From Syngnathus acus (taxonomy: Eukaryota > Chordata > Actinopteri > Syngnathiformes > Syngnathidae): DNA of 64,000 bases. The notes below the pieces were generated by a model. It searched no databases. It was not told the DNA's origin and saw nothing but the letters and a program-made list of their open reading frames with translations. A program made the position numbers and the translations under genes. The stretch covers positions 1,299,342-1,363,341 of the forward strand of contig NC_051090.1 of NCBI RefSeq assembly GCF_901709675.1. Direction: 5' to 3'. Shown here piece after piece: positions 11,616 through 23,610 of the stretch. Within the stretch, counting starts at the first letter, position 1; each line of letters begins with the position of its first letter.

Positions 11616-11642
11616 AGCATGGTGACTGTCTGTTGAGTGATG

Positions 11643-14600
11643 ATGGCTTTCTTCCAGAACAACTTCTGGGTGAGTGTCTCAATAGCTGCAAAATTGATGA
11701 AATTCAACAAATAATAATGAATTGAATGTGTTTTTTGAATGACTACATTTAGCACATCTCAATGATGCCCATTTTTTTTTATATACGTAGCTCAACAATA
11801 AAACAAGTTTAAAACAGAATGGCAATACCGAACCACCAGAATGTTATATTGATCAAAATATGCATCATCAATTGATTATTTTTTTGCCCATTTCTCATGT
11901 TGTTCTATCTCAGCCTAGCCTGTCTTGAATTTGCTCAGATCCTATTTTCAGCGTTACTTAGCAGAAAAGCCTTTATGAGAAAAGTTGCCCTGTTGAGATT
12001 TTACACATTTTTCACATCCACCTCCCCCTCTGTCTCCATACTTTCTTTTCTCCCTTCAGTCTCTTCATTATGATGGTAATGGATTCCCTCGTGCGGAACC
12101 AAAATGCTCAACTTCATTCATGAATAAAAGTTGAACAACGAGTTTGTGTAATTCACACATGAAGAATTGTCATTAGACTCATTGCATTTTTTTTTGCAGA
12201 TGCTCGAACATTGATCTAACTATTGTAAGGATTTTCTTTTTTTAGCTCTTTGGTCTGCCTCACAAATATTAAATATGAGGCTAAATCAACCCCCGAGGAT
12301 TTACCATCTGTGTTCATTGATGTCGCCAAGCAGTCTTGAGAAAAAAAGCTCAGCGGATTAATTGCTAACTTCTGATCAACACATCAAATGTCCATTAAAA
12401 AAAATGTACACAGGACATTACAATTGGTACACATCCAAAAAAATACTCCACGTAGGTTATTTGAAAATGAAATGAAAATGGCAAAGCTGAAGTTGCCTAC
12501 TCGTGAAGTGAAAGACAGACAAATTTTGAGCCTGCCGTCATTTCTGTCAATAGCAAACGCCTTGAGTTAATATTTGCGTCCATTTGCCTTTTCAAAGCGC
12601 AAGTGTTTACATTTACGATTGTTAATACTGATTGAACAGGTACGGTGGACTGAGTGCGTGCGTGCGTGCGTTGCTGGCTTTGAGTGGCAGCTCATCTGTT
12701 GCGAGGGCATCAGGTTGCAAGAGCAGAAGCCTGCCAGCTGCTTACACAGGACAAATTCTTCAGGGAGTAATCAGCAGTCACTCCAACCCCTTTCAGACAG
12801 TCAATATTAGATTGGATCTTAGCCATTAAAACAACAACAAGAGGAACCGTTTTGTGCTTTGTAGTTTGGAGAATTGGGAAAATTCCCTCTAACTTAACTG
12901 TGAAAGCACCCAAAACAAACCAGTTGTGGAAGTCACAATTTTAATAACATTCAAGTCAAGTCAAGTTTATTTGTATAGCCCTAAGTCACAAGCAGTCTCA
13001 AAGGGCTTTACATAGACAGAAATTGACAATTATTCTCAAAGCATCCCCTGATCTTAAGCTCCCAAAAGCATAATTGATTGGTTAGAAGGACTTTTTTTTT
13101 TTTCTTTCTTTCATGCATGAGCTGACAAGTAGTCATCAAAAGTGACAAAGCTGCTTCTTACTGGCGGCTTCCACACAGAAGTGCTCACTGCCAAATACGC
13201 CAGTCTGCATGTCTCTGTGTAGCGTGTGTGCGTGTGGTCGGTCAATCCTTCCTTGCCATTCCAGGCATTCCCCCGCTACCTGAGAATTGCTCTGTTCTTC
13301 TCCGATCAAACTTGAGAACCTGTGTGTCCTATGTGCACAATTAGCTCTTTGAAAAGGCAGCTTGCGATACAAGGCAGATTGTTTTGTAAAATCAAATGAA
13401 CAGTGTGTCTTAAGCAATTTCAAATTTTGACCACAGTATAAAACATGTGATTTGTTGATGCGCCGTTTGCTCGCGGGCTTTTTTTTGTGTTGTTTGTGCC
13501 TGGGCAGGGGGAGAAGAACGGCGGCTTTGACGTGCTTTACCACAACATGAAGCACGGCCAGCTGGCAACCAAGGAACTCGCCGAGTTTGTTCGCGAGAGG
13601 TAAAGTTTGGGCCTATTTGTGAAAATCTGTGAGGGAGAAATGTCCACCCCAAAATGGTCTCGGCAACTGCGATGTCATATTCGAGGAAACATTCATCGGA
13701 ACGCTGTGTTTCAACTAGTTGGACTGCACAGAAGCTATTTCAGTGAACATTTCATTCCAATGTATGTTTGATTATATTGGATCTACTCCAATTAGCTGTG
13801 ATTGAATTGAGACCTGTAATGACCGGGAGTGATAAAAGATTGTGATTCCTTATCTGCTGAGACGGACAACAAATCAGCTGCCAACGAAAAGTGCAGTATC
13901 GCGTCCGTAGTGCTGATAAAGTACATCCGTCTTCATCTGCCTCTGCATTCCCCAAAGTCGTTTCTAATAAGACAACATAGTTCCGAAAAAAAGAAAACCT
14001 ACTGGACCAATTTTATATTGTTGTTACAGTCCGTCAATAAGAAAGCCGTTCAAGTCTGATGTGGACCATTAATAATCTGTGGTTAGAAGCAGTGTCATCC
14101 ATGAAGCATGTTCCTCTGTTTTGTGCTAGCTACATAATAAACATGCCTTTTTAAATTCATGTTATTGATTACAATCGCATTGTGAATTCAGAGAGACGGC
14201 ACAAGACTGAACCATATGTTTAAAAAAAAGGGCATCTTTGATGAACGCTGCCATATGTGTGTTTGTCTTCAACTCAGAAGCAAGTTGTTGTGTTTTCCCC
14301 CCTTTTAGATATTTGGATCAATATTGCTGCATTCTTTGCCCTTAGGCTCTACAGATTTCTTTTGAAAGTTTAATGTGCAGCCTTTCTCAATTCATCCATG
14401 AATCATTTCAGCATGCCATATAATACATTGACCTAGCATTGACTTTCTGTTCTGTCAAATCTGCATTCAAAATATGTGGCCTTGATAACGGTATTGCGTG
14501 CAACTGCTTTTGGACATTATCATGAAGTGACAGGAATCGAAACTAAAGATTATGCACCAAGTCTCTTCCCGCTGCAGTTTTGCGCTGCAGCGTACACACA

Positions 14601-17600
14601 CACACGCACGCACACGGGTATAGGGCTGAAAGGTACTGCAGGGTTGAGGTTTCCATGACTACCTTTAAATAAGAGCCAGTCACCGTGTGATATTCTGCTG
14701 ATGTTTGTTTTGTTCCCCCCCCCCAGAGCTGCCATCGAGGAGACTTACTCCAAATCCATGGGCAAACTGGCTAAGATGGCCAGCAACGGAAGCCCGCAAG
14801 GGTGAGTGAAAATAAAATCAATTGTGTACCATTGGAAGGGCGCTTTAGAATATCCTTGATAATAAATAGCGCCATGGCTGCGTATAAGATATGGATGAGA
14901 ACCAAATGTTCACATTTGTCCCTTCTGTACTGATTAAATAATCCAAGTACTTACACCATATTGTCATTTGTGCTGTTTATTTTTTTTGCCCAGGACGTTT
15001 GCACCAATGTGGGATGTGTTCAGGGTGTCTTCTGACAAACTGGCTCTCTGCCATCTTGAGCTCATGAGAAAGATGAACGATCTCATTCGGGACATCAATA
15101 AGTACGGTGATGAGCAGGTCAAAATTCACCGCAAGGTATATATATATATCAATGGGAAGACCCAACTTCCAAGTCTTGTCACGTAATGATATTGTGCATG
15201 TTTTTTCAGACAAAGGAAGACATGGTGGGGACTGTCGAGGCGGTGCAGGCACTGCAAGTTCAGAGTGGCCACCTTCAGAAGTCCAAAGAGGGTTACCATG
15301 CCAAATGTTTGGAGCTGGAGAGGCTCAGGAAGGAGGGAGCACCACAGAAGGAACAGGAAAAAGTTAGTTCCTACTTCTTTTTAAAGGACTTTAAGCTATG
15401 TTAAAATCAATTCTTTTCTTTTTTTCAATTGATATTGGGCTTTTTGAGAAAACAATGTTGAAATAAAGTTTTATTGTCCTCTCTCTCTCTCGCTCTCTCT
15501 CGCTCTCTCTCTCAAAAGGCGGATCTGAAGTCTAAGAAAGCAGCAGAATCATTTGCACTGTGTATTGAAAAGCACAATCGAGTGGGAGGAGAGTTTGAAC
15601 AAAAGATGAACGAGTCTGCTCAGGTCAGCTCTAATTCCGAGACCCCTTTGCCCGTTTTTTGGGGGAGGTGTGTGGAAAAAAAAAAAAAAAAATTATTTGT
15701 GCTCTCAGTCTCAACACTATTCTTAAACTCCCGGTTCATATATTCTGTAACTTCAGAACATTAATCAACACTATGTCCCCCCCCCCCCCCTAAAGAAAAA
15801 AAAAAATCTCTTCCATTGGTAACACAATGGTGAAAATGAGAAGATTTTTCAAAATAAGATCTCAGTGCACCCTGAATAATAATGAAAAAAAAAGTCTGAG
15901 TGTCTATTGTGTTTCTGTAGAGGTTTCAGGAAATTGAGGAAGCCCATTTGCAACAGATGAAACATTTGATTAAAGCTTATTCCCACTCCATAGAAGACAC
16001 TCATGTACAAGTTGGCCAGGTATGTTGGACGCTTTGCAACATCTCAGACCTCATGTCACACACGATTTGTTAAATGTCTGGAGATAATCATCATCGTCTG
16101 CTTTGCTGCAGGTCCATGAGGAATTCAAGCAAAATGTAGAAAATATTGGCATCAATACCCTCATCCAGAAATTTGCAGAGCTGAAGGGCACTGGCAAGGA
16201 AAGGCCCGGTAATTAAGTCACAAAATATTTCTCGCAAAGTAAAATTAACATGCAAGAAGTATTTAAGCACTATGTATTGACTGAGTATGGGAATACAAAA
16301 AAAAAAAAAAAAGTGTTTATATGTGTGTGCTGCAGCTGTAGTCAGTTTTGAGGAGTACATGACAGCCATAGCACCCGAGGGCGGAAAGAAGAGTCGGGCC
16401 AAAGCCTTCCGGATCCCCGGACTGGGCAAGCGGGACAAGGAGCCGGACTCCACGTAAGCATAATCGTCCTTGTCCTGTTTTTTTTTTTTTTCTTCTCCTT
16501 ATCTGATTGGCTCTAGTCTTTGCTGCTGGCTTTAATTTGTGTTATTGAACAATGAAAGCAAATGGATTTGTTTTGCAGGGATTCTGCTGTGACTGAGATA
16601 CCGGTCAGTATTCCATTTTATTCACAGTCACCACAGCAGCTATACTACAGTTGCATGGAATGTTTACTAAATTAGGGTGTTGTAAAAGTCAAATAAAAAT
16701 GCAATATGATGAAACTGTCGATTAAAATCATCACCAATATTTATGAAGAATTAATTGCTGCATTATATTTTTGTCAGGCTGCTGTGCTTGGGTTTCTTGG
16801 ATTGTTTATTTTTTGTCTTCTTCCAGAATTCACCCTTTGATGTAGACGATGAAGGATTCGTCATCCGAGCTGACAGCACTCAGAATGATATCCTTTTTCT
16901 GCTCCAATCATTTGGACACGCTGGGATGTTGAACTTTTACGAGTGTACAAAAACGGAGTCATGGCACGGGCGTCTCTTTCCGTTTATGGTCGCTAACGCT
17001 CGCTCCCTGGTCCTGACAGCCTCAAGATAACAACTGCTTTTCTCATTCGACAGCCTGGGGTGAAAATAGAGACAGGAAGCGGTTGGTATTTTGCAAAAAT
17101 AATCTCCTACCCATGCTCAGATGTGCAATTGCCTCAGTTACGCTTTTGCACCTCTTTCTGTATTTCTGCATCTGCTCTGATTTCATTCAACTCGCAGAGA
17201 ATCCAATTTATTTTTTCTCTTCTCACCAAGGCCTCGGTTCCAGTCCAGGAACTTGGGCAATATAAACCCATCCTCCTAGTTCTTTTTCTTGCTCATTCTG
17301 TGGATGCTATTCTTTCTTTTCATTTTCCTTGACTCTTCTTGTCACGCTGCTCTAAAGAGAAGGACAACAACTTCTATTCCAGCGACTCCGACTTTGATGA
17401 TGACGAGCCCAAGAAGTTCCAGATCCAGATCAGACCGGTGGCCAACAGCTCCCGCAGCAGTGCAGCCGCCCGTGAGAAGGAGCTGAAAGCTACTGTGGGA
17501 ACTCTTACCTTGCCACCCAACAGAGGGGTATATATATATTTTTTTTTCATTAAAAAAAAATAAATGATGCAAAATACTAAAATAGCTTTCTCTTTTTCTT

Positions 17601-20600
17601 TCAGGTAAAAGTCAAAAGGCATCTTTCCAGTAAGTTTTTTTTTTTTTTTTTGTGTTTTTTTTTTATAAATGCTTTTGGACTGTCTCATAAATAAACCCTG
17701 AGGAAAAAGTGAATATTTATATAGGGTATTTCTAACCTTCAGAAAACAAATTAAATGAATTAAAAAAAAACATTTCAATGAAGTGTCAGCAGTTAGATCA
17801 CACAATGCTGCAAACTTGAATTATTCTGACTGTTTGTCTTGACAGGAAACTCGAGCACAGGCGGACGTACCGATGACGAGGGCACCTCTTCTCGAGGTTT
17901 TTTTCTTTTATTTGCTTATCTGTGATGTAGTTTGTTGCTAGCCTTTGCTTTATTTGTTTGTGTGGAACGCTGCTTATTGTCGATTTCTCACATTGTGTTT
18001 TGTCATCATAGATGGTGAGCAGGAGGGCCTGCGCAGGTCAACTTCCAGTCCAGATCACAGCAGGTGAGATGAGCTCTGCTCTTCTTATCTGTTGCAAATG
18101 TGACTCACATGAAATCACCTGTGTTATTGTAAAGATGGGGGGGGGGGGGGCACTTCAAAATGCTAACCTTTTTTTTTTCCCCTCCCTCTTTAACAGATTG
18201 AGTTCTACAGCATCCGGTACCGACAGTCTGTTTGGGCCGCCTCTCGAAACAGCCTTGAAATTCAAAAGCTTTAGTGGTCGGGGACAGCTCCAACAACAAA
18301 GTTCCTTTGGTGCCTCTGAATGTGAGATAAAGACATTTGGTCGTTGACTTTGGAGACTCTGCCCATCGTGCGTGCGGCACATTAACTGCTGGCTTTTTTT
18401 GCACCAGATGCTGCCTTTTCATCAGACTCTTCCTCACCAGAGAACATTGAGGACTCGGGTTTGGACTCACCCTCCCTTCAGCCGCTCGACCCCTCCCCTG
18501 AGCCGGCGGGCTGGGCGGCGTGGCCTCCCGTTTCACAAAGCAAAGAACAGACACAAATACGAGGGCGACCTGCTGCTGACCCTTTCCTCTCAGCCTTCTG
18601 TGAGCCCTCCCCTGCTCAAAGTCCTCATGGGCAGGATGACCCCGTGACCGCTGTCGGTTCTTCCCGTTCCTCGAGACGCCCCTCAGACGTGGACTCCTCC
18701 TCAGCCGGGCGCTTCTTCCCTGCTTTCCAGCAGTCCTTCCCCTCAATGGAGATGGAGTCAGCGGCGTGGAACTGCAGACATCACCCCGAAGATCCCTTCT
18801 TTGCCGCTTTTGACAGGAACGTCACACAGGAGACCTTCAACCTGGCCGACGCCTGGCTGCGCCATCCTCCGCGCCCGACCCAGGACGGACGAGGAACGGA
18901 GGCGCGAGGGGACCCCTTCTCCATCGCTAGCGCTGACACCAAGCCGCTCCCGCCCCCTTCTTCCTCCACCTCATCTAATCGTAAAAACAGAGAGCGAAAA
19001 CGAGACCGAAGCCTACCGCCGCCGGTTTCTTCCGATGACCCGTTTGCCATCACCATGATCGGAAGCCCCACCCACCAGTCGTCACTGGCTGCAGCAGGAG
19101 GAATAATCCCACGTAGCACCAGCAATAAGCTGACATTTGATAACAACCCGGAATCTTTTGCTCCATCGCAGCAGCCAAAGAAGGAACTTGCCCATTGGAA
19201 TTCTCTCCATAACCCGTTTAGCGAGGGACAGCCGAGCAATTCCAGAGCAAACGACGCGGCGGGACTAGGGAAAGGAGATTGTGTCGGCGGCGAGAGGAGA
19301 AAACATCGCTCGTCAGAGAGCGAACCTCGCCGGAACGCTCCTCCGCTCACGAGACATTCTGGCCCGCAGGAGGATCTTTGTTTCTCCACGGACAAAGACC
19401 AAGACTGTCTGGACATCAACACGCCCCAGCCTTGCAGTGTCATCTCTCACAAGGGTATATGGATTTCCTCAACCTAGTCTATCAGGTCGGATGTAAACAT
19501 CAATTGAAATTTGATTGTGCGTCTTTCCAAGGTACCAAACACCACTTTAGACATCAATCGTTTGACGTGGTCACGGCTGCTCTTTCCAGGGCCAACAAGC
19601 CCAGCAAGAAGAGCGCCAATCTACTCAGCGGCAATGACAGAGTAAGTAAGATACAGTCAAATACATTTAGTATTTTGCCACTTGTGTGTTTGGAGCGTTT
19701 TTTTTCTGAAAAATGATCATCCTTTCCTTTTAATGATTGGCACCCACTAACGCCTTGCCTTCCTTGTCCTCAGTCTCAGTCCCGGTCGTTGTGCTCCTCG
19801 CCTTTGCCGGAGCCCAGCGCCTCCCTCACCTCCTCGTCTTCCTCCAGTCCCAGCGAGTGGGGACCTCAATGTAGGGACGTTGAATGGGGAGGACAGAACC
19901 GAGCCCCCAGCCCTGCCCGGGTGCGGCAAGCCTCACCTTTGCCTTACCCGCTCCAGGACCAGCCGTCCAGAAAATGTAAGCCAGATTCAGAGCAGAGAAA
20001 TGTATTCCGTGACGTAGTCTTCACCTTATGAGAGGATTGGAATGAGTAAAAGGCCCAAACTTTTTTGCAACTTGATGTGGTCGTTTCCAGTGCACCTGTC
20101 CCGAGGCCCCAGTCCCCTTTCCCTCAGCACCCAGGAGGCTTGGCCCGTGGCCGCCGCCATCACCGAGTACATCAACGCTTACTTCAAGGGCGGACAACAC
20201 AATCAGTGAGCTCGATGTTGAACGGCGCCGGTTCTCCGCTGTCAAATGACAACCATCTTGTCGTTCCTCTAGGTGTCTGGTGAAGATCACAGGCGATTTG
20301 ACCATGTCCTTCCCAGCAGGCATCAGCCGCATTTTCACAGCAAAGCCCAACGTCCCTGTGCTCAGCTTCCGACTGGTCAACATTTCCAAAATAGACCACT
20401 TCTTACCTAATCAGAAGCTTCTCTTCAGGTTTTTACTTATTTCTTTCTTTTTCCTTGCTGTAATTTCCGGAATGAGCCGCTAGCAGCGCAGAATGTGCCC
20501 ACAGTGATCCGTCTCAGAGTGACCCGGAGGCCCGAGACTTCTGGTTCAACATGCAGGCCCTGCAGGTGTACTTGCAGCGGGAGGCTGAACTCAACCCCCA

Positions 20601-22158
20601 GGCCTCTTACTACAATGTCGGACTGCTCAAGTATCAGGTAAGATCAATATTTATTAGTAAGATCAATATTTATGTCATTGTTTTTTGGGGAAAGTTTCAT
20701 GTGTCGGATGTGTGGTATGGGCACGCGGTATCGCTGACTACTCAAGGATTGACTTTGTGTTGCTATTATTTTGTCCCGCTCATGTTTCATAGCCAGGCTA
20801 GCAAGTTGTTGATGTACGTGCAGGTGTCATCTCAGGATCCAGCCCGGGCTCCTCTCCTGCTGTCGGGGGAGTGCCAGCGCAGCGGCACAGTGACCCGGGT
20901 GTCGCTGGACTACCATTGCTGTCCCGTCACAGCGCCGTCCACTCAGCTCACCGCCGTCCAGGTGCTGCTGCAGTTGGACCACACGGCGGCCGACCTGCAG
21001 TGTCAGCCGCCTGCCTCCTGGTGAGCCAATGAGAATTGGAAAATGACCTGTCCATTTAATAATGAAAATATTAGAAATGAATCCTTGGCAGCAGCGATGA
21101 GGAAGTGGCAGAGTCCCAGTTGGCACTAAAAGCTGTCGACATGCTGACCCTCAGCTGGACAGGCCACTCAGTATGTTTGTTTTGAGGGCTGCTCTAGATG
21201 CTAAAAATAGTAACAGCAGATGACAACATGGCGTTTGGACTACGAGAGAGAGAAGGTCAAAGAGTCAGCGAGTGTTTTTGTGCCTCTGCAGGAACGCCGA
21301 GGAAAGACGTCTGCTGTGGAAGCTTGCCAACCTCTCGCCCACCAACCACAGCAAAGGTCAGAGCTAAGAGGGAGGAAATTAAACAGCTTAACATTATATC
21401 CAATCTGCATGGCATCATTGGCATGATTGCCTCTTCAACTGTGTGTCGTTGTGGTGCCCTCGTGCAAAGCAGATCTTAAGTCGCTCCTGAAAAGCACGAG
21501 TCGCTCTGGAAACTGCTTTATTCCTTGTATTTTTTGAAGTTGCAGAGGCCTGTTAAAATGGGAGGGTTAGGGTTAGCAAGGGAATAGGAAGTTATAGTCT
21601 CACCTAGCAGTGTTTTATCGTTGCATACTGTAGAAATAGTAGCAAGAATCTCGGAGTAAGTGACAGCCGTGCAAAGAGGTTTGTACTTGCCTATAGATTC
21701 CATATGATGTAAAAGCATTTTCTTTCTATGAGACTAAATGAAACTCTTTCCCTCGCTTTCAATTCTAGCAGTATTTTTATACGGCCCGCGGCCATCAAAA
21801 GCCATTTTCTTCAGACGCACGCAGCCGATCTGACTGGATTGTGTGCCAACAGGCTCGGGGACTCTGTGTGCCAGCTGGCAGTGTTTGGAGGTCCCTCGCG
21901 GCCCCCCGCCCAACCTGGCCGTTCAGTTTGTGGGCTCCGGGGCCTCTCTGTCAGGCATGGACGTGGAGCTGGTCGGCAGCCGCTATCGCATGTCGCTCAT
22001 CAAGAAGAGATTCGCCACAGGTGATGCTTTGGGAAAAAAAATAAAATAAAAAAAAGTCTTTTTTTAATTGACGGTATATAATGAATCAAATGAATTTGAC
22101 ACTTTTCTTCTCCACTGTGTGCCCAATAGGAAAGTATATGGCAGGCTGCACCTTGTGA
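11643..22158 (+). CDS. fcho1: F-BAR domain only protein 1 (FCH and mu domain endocytic adaptor)
   Basis: Clathrin-coated-pit nucleator that binds membranes through an F-BAR domain and activates AP-2 through its linker. Twenty-six coding exons close in frame to 1216 residues: 11643-11669, 13508-13599, 14727-14801, 14994-15135, 15210-15362, 15519-15623, 15921-16019, 16112-16208, 16336-16453, 16579-16603, 16827-16887, 17346-17527, 17605-17629, 17846-17896, 18012-18063, 18197-18321, 18408-19454, 19532-19641, 19774-19975, 20091-20205, 20273-20428, 20505-20637, 20824-21020, 21292-21356, 21853-22020, 22130-22158. F-BAR is about 1-270 ([38 protein letters not shown]). The mu-homology domain is about 930-1216 ([31 protein letters not shown]). 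The linker has [16 protein letters not shown], as in mammalian FCHO1, but its 1047-base exon makes the protein longer than human FCHO1 (about 890). The intron after 16887 is U12-type. The acceptor at 19531 is the least certain junction. Confidence 0.93.
12950..13075. repeat. Teleost dispersed repeat in fcho1 intron
   Basis: The segment starts with a TCAAG triplication, then AAGTTTATTTGTATAG and later TCAAAGGGCTTTACA. These words recur widely in fish genomes as a dispersed-repeat 3' module. I recognise the pattern but not a specific family, and no terminal repeats or target duplication are seen. Confidence 0.5.
16888..17345 (+). other. fcho1: U12-type AT-AC intron of fcho1
   Basis: The intron begins ATATCCTTT, the U12 5' splice-site consensus. 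It ends with a perfect branch site TTCCTTGAC at 17326-17334 and an AC acceptor at 17344-17345, 12 bases after the branch adenosine. No GT-AG pair keeps the frame here, whereas this choice joins STQN to [19 protein letters not shown] in phase. Splicing would need the minor (U11/U12) spliceosome. Confidence 0.92.
18408..19454 (+). other. fcho1: Long DPF-rich linker exon of fcho1
   Basis: This 1047-base exon encodes 349 residues with phase 1 at both ends, so it can be skipped without a frameshift. It opens with the [16 protein letters not shown] segment known from mammalian FCHO1. It then carries DPFLSAF (18578), DPFFAAF (18791), DPFSIAS (18911), DPFAITM (19037) and an NPF (19211). DPF peptides are known ligands of the AP-2 alpha appendage and NPF of EH domains such as EPS15. 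Binding here is inferred. Confidence 0.8.
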
Positions 22159-23390
22159 ACATAATGACATCGTTGGAGCTTCTGAGACGTTTGCTACTAG
22201 GTCAATGTTGAAGGACCACAAGCACTTAATTGTGACACTGTTTCTGCTGCTATGGTCTCTTTATTGTCTCTTGTGTGTTCATTTTTCCTGGAGAAAATGT
22301 ACTTCCTTGTTTCATCCCTTTATACTACTGGACTGCAAACTAAGCTAAATGTTAAAAGTCGACACTTGGTGTACAGGGAAGCATGTATTGAGTAATAACT
22401 TAAGCATAGTCTGAGTGGCAATTGAACACTTAAGAGTAGGAAGTGACTGGCATATCCTAAATGATTGAACAGGGTCATTGTTATATCTTCTTCTCTACCT
22501 TAAAAAAAAAAAAAAAAAAAAAGAAGCAATGTTTGCATATCTGCTGTTTGCTCCAAAAGGAGGCTTTGTGATATTTAATAACAACAACAAAAACAATCCA
22601 TGTAGTCATCTTTGGTTTACGCCAGTTTATTATTCTTACACATTGTGACCAGGTACAAAATACAACTGAATTAAGCAGTTTACCAACCACCATGTGTCCT
22701 TGGGCTAGATAAAGTGGTGGTTTCAAAATACACAAAATAAGGGTTCAGTATACTTGTAAGAGGACCCAAATCTAGTTCCATAAAAAAAGAATCATCGGCC
22801 AAAGATCTAAAACAGTCTTACAAAACATTAAAAAGAACAGCCAGAAATGAGCTTTTCAAAGGCAAAGGACAGACAGGAATACATCTCAAAAAGCCTTAAA
22901 TAAGTCCGTACAAAAATGGAGGGGAGAATAGGAGTAAACACAAAGAATAGTTCATCTAACTAGGAACTATTCTTCATACTTAAATCAATCACACGCAAAG
23001 TCTTATTGGTTACCAAACCATTTTGTTTTCTTCAGATACAATGAGGAGAGAAATGAGGCCACTGAGCATACGTTCTACATAGAAAGATATACTGAATATA
23101 TAATTTTGTAAAATGGTAATCGTCTGCTAAGGCGCTCTGAAACGGGCCTCCTGAAGATTCTGGCTTGCTACGACAGGTCTGTAATGGGTGGGGCCGAGAT
23201 GACAACTATTTACACTCAATGCCACATTGACTCAGCCTCCCACACCTCCATTACATGAACCGAGAAATCTATTGAGGTAAAACACAGTAACTTGCCCTTT
23301 GGTTACCAAAAATGAAAGCAAATGCAACTAGATCTGCTGCAAAGCCATTTGTGTTTATTTGCTCTCTAATTTAAGGTCCATACACTAGTG
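22159..23390. other. fcho1 3'UTR and intergenic region
   Basis: Sequence after the fcho1 stop contains an A-run near 22500 and an ATTAAA near 22827 that might serve as a weak poly(A) signal. No coding exon or RNA gene is evident up to the repeats that begin near 23390. The 3' end of fcho1 is not determined. Confidence 0.4.
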
Positions 23391-23600
23391 CACTCTATCC
23401 ATCCGTCCATCCATCAAAGGTAACGCTTGTCCCCACGGGGGTTATGGGGCGTGCTGAAGCCTAACTAACCCAGCTTGTTCGGGCAGCAGGCGGGTTGCCA
23501 GCCATGCAAACATGCAAACTCCACACAATCAAGCCCGCACCCTCTTAACTGTGAGGCGGACGTGCTAACCAGTGCTCCACTGAGCTTCACGTTTAAGACC
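23390..23600. repeat. Degenerate LINE-tail-like repeat
   Basis: A CCAT/CCGT tetranucleotide run is followed by words such as CGCTTGTCCCCACGGGGGTT, AACCCAGC and CGGGTTGCCAGCC. This is the layout of the 3' tails of L2/Maui-like LINEs widespread in fish. It is heavily diverged and has no coding capacity. A second short CCATCCATCCATTATCCAACC remnant lies near 40766-40800. Confidence 0.5.
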
Positions 23601-23610
23601 ATTCAGGACG

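Noticed and set aside
18781-19443. 220-codon minus-strand frame opposite the long fcho1 exon
   Set aside because: Antisense of a confirmed in-frame fcho1 exon; no family resemblance.
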